6,022 bases of DNA from an uncultured Ruminococcus sp. GTDB taxonomy: Bacteria; Bacillota; Clostridia; Oscillospirales; Ruminococcaceae. Positions within the stretch are counted from its first letter, which is position 1; each line of letters opens with the position of its first letter. Below are positions 1 to 4,895 of this stretch, piece by piece. A program made the translations under genes and the position numbers. The stretch spans positions 1 to 6,022 of the forward strand of contig CALGTT010000261.1 of NCBI GenBank assembly GCA_937901485.1, written 5' to 3'. The notes beneath the pieces were generated by a model that was not told the origin of the DNA, made no database searches, and worked only from the letters and a program-made list of their open reading frames with translations.

Positions 1-1
1 C

Positions 2-433
2 GGGATAGCTGCCCTGACCGTGTTCGGAATGCTTGCCGCACGAACAGAGCTTCTCCGATCGGGAGAAGTGTACGTTCTGCGCATTCCCTTTCTGATTCTG
101 GGCATCCTGCTGATGCTGTTCGGGACATATGTCTGGTGCGCTGCGATTTTCGGGAAGCGCATCGGCAACGACATCCGCAGCAACACCCTTGCCACGACCG
201 GCATCTACGCGAATGTCCGCAACCCCATCTATTCGGGCATTGCCATTACGCTGACAGGCGTGCTCCTCCTTGCGCATAACCTCTGGCTCCTCCTCCTGCC
301 GCCTGTGTTCTGGGCATCCATGACGGTGCTCATGATCTGCACGGAAGAAAAGTGGCTGACGAAGCTCTATGGCGAGGAATACCTTGCTTACTGCAAGAAG
401 GTAAACCGCTGTATTCCGTGGTTTTCGAGATAA
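2..433 (+). CDS. ICMT/PEMT-family membrane methyltransferase, C-terminal part (5' end outside window)
   Basis: This is probably a small integral-membrane SAM-dependent methyltransferase of the isoprenylcysteine carboxyl methyltransferase / phospholipid methyltransferase type. The visible signs are a hydrophobic helix near the start (LILGILLMLF), the family-like RNPIYSGIAI segment, another long hydrophobic stretch (LLLAHNLWLLLLPPVFW), then the acidic and tyrosine-rich tail EEKWLTKLYGEEYLAY ending in VNRCIPWF. In the family the RNPxY and EExxL...GxxYxxY blocks form the cofactor pocket. The frame stays open to the left edge. A GTG at base 20 could start it, but no Shine-Dalgarno site precedes it and family members are usually longer, so I treat it as partial. 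The substrate is unknown; bacterial members of this family rarely act on prenylated proteins. It ends just before a strong terminator and converges on lysA. Confidence 0.8.
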   Translation, partial: GIAALTVFGMLAARTELLRSGEVYVLRIPFLILGILLMLFGTYVWCAAIFGKRIGNDIRSNTLATTGIYANVRNPIYSGIAITLTGVLLLAHNLWLLLLPPVFWASMTVLMICTEEKWLTKLYGEEYLAYCKKVNRCIPWFSR

Positions 434-434
434 G

Positions 435-471
435 AAACGGCTCTGCTGACTGGTTTCAGCAGAGCCGTTTT
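435..471. terminator. Strong intrinsic terminator between convergent genes, probably bidirectional
   Basis: A perfect 15-bp inverted repeat (435-449 pairs with 456-470, AAACGGCTCTGCTGA) encloses a 6-base loop. On the plus strand the stem runs into TTTTATT, giving a good U-tract for the methyltransferase transcript, whose stop codon ends at 433. On the minus strand the stem ends in three T and continues CTTAT, a weaker tail, so it could also stop lysA, whose stop lies 2 bases away. The pairing is seen directly; two-way function is inferred. Confidence 0.9.
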
Positions 472-472
472 A

Positions 473-1741
473 TTACTTGAGGTACTTGTCCATGATATCG
501 CAGAAATCAAAGGTTGCAAAATAATCCGCAGGTGTCTGCGCACGGCGGATGAGCTTGACAGAGCCATCCTCACAGTACAGCAGCTCCGCAGCATGGAGCT
601 TACCATTATAATTGTATCCCATCGCTGAGCCATGTGCACCGGTGTCATGAATGACCAGAATATCGCCGATTTCAATGGGCGGCAGCATACGGTCGATGGC
701 AAATTTATCGTTATTCTCACAAAGACCGCCTGTGACATCGCACAGATAGGTGCATTCCGCATCCTCCTTGCCGAGTACTGTGATGTGGTGGTAAGAACCG
801 TACATCGCCGGACGCATCAGGTTTGCCGCGCACGCATCACAGCCCACATATTCTTTGTAAATATGCTTCTTGTGCAGCACCTTTGTGACCAGATGACCGT
901 AGGGAGCCATCATGAAACGTCCCATTTCCGTGAAAATCGCCACATCGCCCATGCCTGCCGGCACGAGGATCTCCTCATAGACCTTGCGCACACCCTCACC
1001 GATGGCAAGAATGTCGTTCGGTGTCTGATCCGGATGATAGGCAACACCCACACCGCCGGAGAGATTGATAAACTTGATCTGTGCACCGGTCTTCTTCTGC
1101 AGCTCCACTGCCAGCTCAAAGAGCTGTTTTGCGAGTGTCGGGTAATAGTCATTCGTCACGGTATTGGATGCGAGGAACGAGTGAATACCGAAGTATTTCG
1201 CGCCTTTTTCCTTGAGCTTGCGGAATGCCTCGAACATCTGCTCACGCGTCAGACCGTATTTTGCATCCTGCGGGCTGTCCATGATGTGTGTGGAGATCTG
1301 GAACTTGCCGCCTGCATTGAAGCGGCAGGAAATGGTTTCCGGAATGCCCGTAAGCTTGTCAAGATAGTCCACATGCGTCAGGTCATCGAGGTTGATATAT
1401 GCCCCCAGCTCATGTGCAAAACGATAGTCTGCCTCCGGTGTCACGTTCGAGGAGAACATGATGTCACTGCCCGAAAAACCGCAGGCATCTGCCATTTGCA
1501 GCTCTGTCAGGGAAGAACAGTCCACGCCGCAGCCCTCCTCCTGCAAAATCTTCAGCAGGAACGGATTGGGAGTTGCCTTGACCGCAAAATATTCCCTGTA
1601 GCCCTTATTCCATGAGAACGCCTTCTGCACCAGACGTGCATTCTCACGGATACCTTTTTCGTCATAGATGTGGAACGGCGTAGGATAGGTTTTTGCAATT
1701 TCCTCTGCCTGTTCCTTGGTAATAAACGGAATCTTTTTCAT
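473..1741 (-). CDS. lysA: Diaminopimelate decarboxylase (PLP-dependent fold-III decarboxylase), complete
   Basis: It converts meso-diaminopimelate to L-lysine plus CO2, the last step of lysine synthesis, in the cytoplasm. At 422 residues it has the usual family length. The PLP-binding lysine is K55 in EYFAVKATPNP. The alanine-racemase-type barrel carries CGVDCSS (71-77), KYG (161-163), GIHSFLASN (185-193, with the histidine expected to stack on PLP), SGGVG (228-232, phosphate binding) and EMGR (272-275). The C-terminal beta domain carries RPAMY (310-314), CEN-ND with the likely catalytic cysteine C341, and the DTGAHG-to-YNYN segment (366-379). Several motifs depart from textbook LysA (HIGSQ, EPGR, CES), but the set is coherent and resembles LysA-like proteins I recall from Clostridia. 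The ATG start is supported by an SD site 7 bases upstream and a near-consensus promoter. A related decarboxylase acting on another amino acid is possible but less likely. Confidence 0.88.
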   Translation of the reverse strand: MKKIPFITKEQAEEIAKTYPTPFHIYDEKGIRENARLVQKAFSWNKGYREYFAVKATPNPFLLKILQEEGCGVDCSSLTELQMADACGFSGSDIMFSSNVTPEADYRFAHELGAYINLDDLTHVDYLDKLTGIPETISCRFNAGGKFQISTHIMDSPQDAKYGLTREQMFEAFRKLKEKGAKYFGIHSFLASNTVTNDYYPTLAKQLFELAVELQKKTGAQIKFINLSGGVGVAYHPDQTPNDILAIGEGVRKVYEEILVPAGMGDVAIFTEMGRFMMAPYGHLVTKVLHKKHIYKEYVGCDACAANLMRPAMYGSYHHITVLGKEDAECTYLCDVTGGLCENNDKFAIDRMLPPIEIGDILVIHDTGAHGSAMGYNYNGKLHAAELLYCEDGSVKLIRRAQTPADYFATFDFCDIMDKYLK

Positions 1742-1748
1742 ACTACTG

Positions 1749-1755
1749 CCCCTTT
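1749..1755 (-). promoter_or_regulatory. Shine-Dalgarno site of lysA
   Basis: The minus strand reads AAAGGGG with 7 bases to the ATG at 1741, a good match to the anti-SD of Firmicutes. It fixes the lysA start and contrasts with the genes right of the junction, where no such site is seen. Confidence 0.8.
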
Positions 1756-1776
1756 GTCAGGAAATTTGATAGTTTC

Positions 1777-1805
1777 ATTGTAACATGTTTTCGGAAAATC
1801 GTCAA
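1777..1805 (-). promoter_or_regulatory. Sigma-70/SigA-type promoter of lysA
   Basis: The minus strand has TTGACG (1805-1800) as -35 and TACAAT (1782-1777) as -10, each 5 of 6 to consensus, with an exact 17-base spacer. Transcription would start near 1770, giving a leader of about 29 bases. That is too short for a lysine riboswitch (L-box), so no riboswitch control is visible here. Confidence 0.85.
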
Positions 1806-1840
1806 TCCTGTTCCGTAAAATCGTGAGATGTACCAAAATC

Positions 1841-1870
1841 TGCGGAAATTCAACAGGAAAACTTTCCGCA
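1841..1870 (-). terminator. Possible weak terminator after the glycoside hydrolase gene
   Basis: An 8-bp perfect inverted repeat (TGCGGAAA at 1841-1848, TTTCCGCA at 1863-1870) with a 14-base loop starts directly after the hydrolase stop codon. On the minus strand it is followed by GATTTTGG, a poor U-tract. The position suits a terminator separating the hydrolase from lysA, but the stem is short and the loop large. Confidence 0.35.
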
Positions 1871-3136
1871 TCAGCCGAAAATCTTCGTCAGCATTTCCGC
1901 ATCCGCAGACTGCTCCGGCGCAAAATTATCCGATGCGGCATAGGCAAGAATGCTCCTTGCAAACTGCGCCGCCTCCGGTCTGTCCGCGATCTCCGAAAGC
2001 CTTGCCGTGCAAACCAGCAGACTTCCGTTTCCGACTCTGCACTCAAACAGAATGCCCAGCCTGTGATTGCGCTCAAAATTGTCGATCATCTGCACGATCG
2101 GCACAAGCCCCGTACCATCGAGAACCGCACAGTCCGCGTGTGTGACGATATCGTACCACTGCGGCGTGCTCCACGGTTCGCTGGCAAAGCCTGCAAGCGC
2201 AGGATGTTCATTTTGGATGCATAGCCCCAGTGTTCCGACCGGAACGGGCTTTTCCATGCTCTCCGAGATCCTCCGGAACATCGGATAGCACCAGAAATCC
2301 GTGCAGTAAAAACCTGCAATGGAATCCGTGACCGCACCCGGAAGAAATAGTACCTTTTCTCCTATTTCCAACGCATTTCTCGCCTTTGCCCAATCACTTG
2401 TGACGCATACGCCGTCTGCTGTGAGCGTTGGCATCGACTGTGAGGGAAACAGCCGGAGGGCGTAGCTGTTTTTGGTATGCGGCAGTATGAGCGTCAAGTT
2501 CAGCTTTCTTGCCGCATTCGTTTCAGGGAGCTGTACCGTAAAACTGCCGACCGAAAACAGTCCCCGTCCGTCTATGTCAACAGGAAGTACAGTTTCAGAT
2601 AAGCAGTCATCCCCGCATGTCAGGCGGCAGGTGAGGGGCGCGTGCACGCCGTCTGGCGCGTAGTGACGCAGGGAGATCTTCGCTGTGAACACTTCACCCG
2701 ATGTGAGCACATAGGACGGAAACTGCGCCAGAATCACGGAATCCGAGCAGAAACCGCGCCAGTTTTCCGCGGAAATCAAGCCCTTGCTGTCCATGAACGC
2801 ATCCAGAATGCCGACCAGTGCCGTACCCTGACCGGAGAAATCCTGAATGTCAAGGATCTGGAAGCCTGCCAGATATTCCGAACGCATCGCGGCTTCGAGT
2901 TCCTCCTTGTAGCACTGCACCGCAAGCTGACCGGAGCAGCGGAAGAAATCCTCTGCCATGCAGAGCATCCCTTTTTCCTCCAGACGTTCGCGGAAAATCC
3001 CGAAATTCCGCGCTTGCAGAACGCCGGTATACTTTCCGATCTCCCTAAGATCCGGATAGGTGCAGTATTGCCCGATCTCGTGCGTGACCACGGGCTTGTC
3101 CGGAACAAGGCAGCTGTTTGCCCGATCCATGCGGAC
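1871..3136 (-). CDS. GH2-like glycoside hydrolase, C-terminal ~420 residues (5' end lost at junction)
   Basis: This appears to be the C-terminal part of a large clan GH-A hydrolase resembling family 2, a type usually about 900 residues or more. The fragment opens with KPVVTHEIGQY; the glutamate in THEIGQY (codon 3077-3079) is the expected nucleophile, at the end of a barrel strand. Next come the family-like blocks YTGVLQARNFGIFRERLEEKGM, EDFFRCSGQL, CYKEELEAAMRSE, GFQILDIQDFSGQGTALVGILDAF and MDSKGLI. A beta-sandwich part follows, then a Rossmann- or amidotransferase-like tail with NEHPALAGF and MIDNFERNHRLGILFE. The stop is TGA at 1871-1873. The acid/base glutamate, the catalytic-barrel start and the N-terminal sugar-binding sandwich are missing. 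The minus-strand frame stays open to about 4147, but beyond ~3136 it is only the antisense of lpxB. Substrate unknown, probably a plant or dietary polysaccharide. It lies upstream of lysA on the same strand. Confidence 0.8.
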   Translation of the reverse strand, partial: VRMDRANSCLVPDKPVVTHEIGQYCTYPDLREIGKYTGVLQARNFGIFRERLEEKGMLCMAEDFFRCSGQLAVQCYKEELEAAMRSEYLAGFQILDIQDFSGQGTALVGILDAFMDSKGLISAENWRGFCSDSVILAQFPSYVLTSGEVFTAKISLRHYAPDGVHAPLTCRLTCGDDCLSETVLPVDIDGRGLFSVGSFTVQLPETNAARKLNLTLILPHTKNSYALRLFPSQSMPTLTADGVCVTSDWAKARNALEIGEKVLFLPGAVTDSIAGFYCTDFWCYPMFRRISESMEKPVPVGTLGLCIQNEHPALAGFASEPWSTPQWYDIVTHADCAVLDGTGLVPIVQMIDNFERNHRLGILFECRVGNGSLLVCTARLSEIADRPEAAQFARSILAYAASDNFAPEQSADAEMLTKIFG

Positions 3137-3143
3137 TTTCTTC
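3128..3143. other. Junction between Clostridia-like and Bacteroidales-like sequence (probable misjoin)
   Basis: Left of here the minus strand codes hydrolase sequence (through VRMDRANSCLVPDKPVV). Right of here the plus strand codes LpxB (from LHARTILRNM). Both genes are cut at their 5' side within this short stretch, and neither reappears across the break. No insertion sequence, tRNA, att-like repeat or terminal inverted repeat is visible. The exact breakpoint cannot be fixed to the base by eye. Confidence 0.8.
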
Positions 3144-4141
3144 ACGCCCGTACCATACTGCGCAATATGCGCCGGTGCAAGGAAGACATCGTGGCATGGG
3201 CGCCCGATGTGGTGATACTGGTCGACTATCCCGGCTTCAACCTTTCCATCGCCAAGTATGTGAAGACCCACACGCAGATACCCGTGTACTACTACATATC
3301 GCCCAAGATATGGGCTTGGAAGGAGTACCGCATCAAAGACATACGCCGCTATGTGGACGAGATGTTCTCTATCCTGCCCTTCGAAGTACCCTTCTATGCT
3401 GGGCACGATTACCCCATCCATTACGTGGGCAATCCCTGCGTGGATGCCGTAGCCGACTTCAAGGCGCAATACACGGAGACGCGCGAGGAGTTCTGCGCAC
3501 GCCATGGCCTCAATCCCGAGCTGCCCATCGTGGCACTGCTTGCCGGAAGCCGCAAGCAGGAGATCAAGGACAACCTCCCCATCATGCTTAGTGCCACCAA
3601 GCATTTTATGCCGGGAAAGGTTTACCGCCGAGAGAGAATCAAGGGATTCCAGTGGGTGATAGCCGGTGCACCGGGCATTGAAAAGGAAATGTACGGAGAG
3701 GTCTTTGCAAAGTCGGAGGCTACACGAGGTGTCACTGTCGTCTATGGTGAGACCTATGCCCTGCTGAGCCACTCCTATGCGGCCATGGTAACTTCGGGTA
3801 CAGCTACGCTGGAAACGGCGCTCTTCCGTGTGCCGCAAGTGGTGTGCTACTATATCATGTGTGGTAAGGTGGTATCGTGGCTGCGGAGCATGGTGCTCAA
3901 AGTGAAATACATCTCGCTTGTCAACCTTGTGGCCGATTTCCCCCTGGTGCACGAACTCGTAGCCGATGAGATGCGTGAGCGCGAACTGACGGAAGAGCTT
4001 AACCAACTGCTCCTCGATGATTTCTACCGCAATCGCATGTTCTCCGAGTATGACAAGATGGTAATCGCTCCTTTGGGCGAGCCTGGTGCATCGGAGCATG
4101 CGGCCGACAAGATGGTGGAGCTGCTGCAGCAGGGTAAATAA
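3143..4141 (+). CDS. lpxB: Lipid-A-disaccharide synthase, lacking about 65-75 N-terminal residues
   Basis: LpxB is a peripheral inner-membrane GT19 glycosyltransferase that joins UDP-2,3-diacylglucosamine to lipid X, giving the tetraacyl disaccharide of lipid A. The fragment starts in HARTILRNMRRCKEDIVAW and continues with PDVVILVDYPGFN, YYYISPKIWAWKEYR, the linker LPFEVPFY, IHYVGNPCVD, the second Rossmann domain opening with VALLAGSRKQEIKDNLP, WVIAGAPG, the donor-site block TSGTATLETALFRVPQVVCYY, and KYISLVNLVAD. It ends with TAA at 4139-4141. About 332 residues remain of a family length near 380; the N-terminal VGEASGD-like segment is absent, so this piece cannot be active. The plus-strand frame is open back to about 2642, but that upstream translation is antisense hydrolase and shows no LpxB features. 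A stretch around GKVYRRERIKG before WVIAGAPG looks longer than I expect. It converges on the AlbA_2 gene with a 15-base gap. Confidence 0.93.
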   Translation, partial: HARTILRNMRRCKEDIVAWAPDVVILVDYPGFNLSIAKYVKTHTQIPVYYYISPKIWAWKEYRIKDIRRYVDEMFSILPFEVPFYAGHDYPIHYVGNPCVDAVADFKAQYTETREEFCARHGLNPELPIVALLAGSRKQEIKDNLPIMLSATKHFMPGKVYRRERIKGFQWVIAGAPGIEKEMYGEVFAKSEATRGVTVVYGETYALLSHSYAAMVTSGTATLETALFRVPQVVCYYIMCGKVVSWLRSMVLKVKYISLVNLVADFPLVHELVADEMRERELTEELNQLLLDDFYRNRMFSEYDKMVIAPLGEPGASEHAADKMVELLQQGK

Positions 4142-4156
4142 AGACAATTACGACGC

Positions 4157-4789
4157 TTATTCACCTTCTTCGGTAGCCACATATACGAATGTGTGGTTGA
4201 TGAACTGCTGCTTCACGATGCCGAAGCGGATAAACTGTGCCAATAGCTGAACGGCTCTATGGCGCGGCAGGCGACCGAGGCGGGCAAAGCGGTTGAGGCT
4301 CAGAGGTTCGGGAGCATCGGCAAGCAGGTGCAGCAGCGATCGCTCGCGCTGGCTAAAAGGAAGTAGCGTACCTGCGTCGTCGGTAGCCTCGCGCCATAAC
4401 GCCATCTGTACGGGTGATGCCACGATATTCTCATCGGCAATTCGCACGAAGGCGCATAGCTTGCCGTCTTCGAGCTGGGCACGCACGGGGCGCTTCTCCG
4501 TAGCCTCCACCTCGGCAATCACGACATTGTGACCCTCTTCTCGATGGACACTCATGTGGCACGCCACGGGAGGTGTGCAATACATGGTAGCAGCGGCCTC
4601 TACCATATATATTTCTTCATCGCTGCGCACACCGGCAATCTTGCCATTGTCTTTCACTCCAATGAGCAGGCGGCCTCCGTCGGTATTGGCAAAGGCTGAA
4701 AGGGTGCGCGCAATCTTGCGTGCATCGGAGATTTCGTACTTGAAATCCTGCTGCTGATGTTCGCCCTCGGCGATAAGATGGTGAAGCAC
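4157..4789 (-). CDS. AlbA_2 (Schlafen-type) domain protein with C-terminal winged-helix-like region
   Basis: A 210-residue probable nucleic-acid-binding protein, often labelled 'ATP-binding protein' or 'divergent AAA-4'. The N-terminal AlbA_2 domain (about 1-125) shows EHQQQDFKYEISD (10-22), IARTLSAFANTDGG (26-39) and LLIGVKDNGKIAGV (41-54), followed by DEEIYMVEAAA. The last 65 residues (FSQRERSLLHLL to VKQQFINHTFVYVA) look like a winged helix. The only in-frame start is GTG at 4789-4787: upstream the frame holds no ATG, GTG or TTG before a stop at 4876-4874. No Shine-Dalgarno site is present, as is common in Bacteroidetes. The gene begins 9 bases after a heptamer repeat array and lies 91 bases downstream of cca on the same strand, so cotranscription is plausible. 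Its biological role is not established; a link to tRNA or RNA handling is only suggested by the neighbour. Confidence 0.85.
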   Translation of the reverse strand: MLHHLIAEGEHQQQDFKYEISDARKIARTLSAFANTDGGRLLIGVKDNGKIAGVRSDEEIYMVEAAATMYCTPPVACHMSVHREEGHNVVIAEVEATEKRPVRAQLEDGKLCAFVRIADENIVASPVQMALWREATDDAGTLLPFSQRERSLLHLLADAPEPLSLNRFARLGRLPRHRAVQLLAQFIRFGIVKQQFINHTFVYVATEEGE

Positions 4790-4798
4790 TTTGTTGAG

Positions 4799-4826
4799 TT
4801 GAAAGATGAAAGTTGAAAGTGGAAAG
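4799..4826 (-). repeat. Heptamer repeat array, left arm (4 x 7 bp)
   Basis: Four consecutive 7-base units on the plus strand, TTGAAAG, ATGAAAG, TTGAAAG and TGGAAAG, share GAAAG at positions 3-7. Read on the minus strand this is CTTTCCA, CTTTCAA, CTTTCAT, CTTTCAA. It ends 9 bases before the GTG start of the AlbA_2 gene and forms an inverted pair with the array at 4864-4895. I recall similar CTTTCAA-type runs between genes in Prevotella and Bacteroides. Confidence 0.85.
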
Positions 4827-4863
4827 AAAAGTAGAGAATTGAAAACTGCTGTTTGGACGGCAA

Positions 4864-4895
4864 CTGTCCACTTTCATCTATCAACTATCCACTTT
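4864..4895 (+). repeat. Heptamer repeat array, right arm (4.6 x 7 bp), inverted to the left arm
   Basis: The plus strand reads CTGTCCA, CTTTCAT, CTATCAA, CTATCCA and then CTTT: four 7-base units and a partial one with pattern CTxTCxx. Bases 4868-4885 pair with 4798-4815 at 16 of 18 positions, so the spacer RNA could fold into a long imperfect hairpin with a loop of about 52 bases. The array overlaps the last codons and stop of cca. Confidence 0.82.

Noticed and set aside
632..1615. A 327-codon plus-strand open frame opposite lysA
   Set aside because: It is rich in Cys, His and Arg, shows no family motif and is the exact antisense of a complete lysA with promoter and SD.
1742..1800. Lysine riboswitch ahead of lysA
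   Set aside because: The predicted leader is only about 29 bases, far too short for an L-box.
2642..3130. N-terminal extension of LpxB
   Set aside because: The translated stretch is antisense to well-matched hydrolase blocks and lacks the GEASGD-like LpxB start.
3100..3180. Horizontal transfer or integration site at the junction
   Set aside because: No integrase, transposase, terminal repeats, target duplication or tRNA edge; loss of both 5' gene ends fits a misjoin better.
4142..4156. Terminator between lpxB and the AlbA_2 gene
   Set aside because: Only 15 bases, with no inverted repeat or T-tract.
4799..4895. CRISPR array
   Set aside because: Units are 7 bases, directly adjacent and degenerate, with no unique spacers of 25-40 bases.
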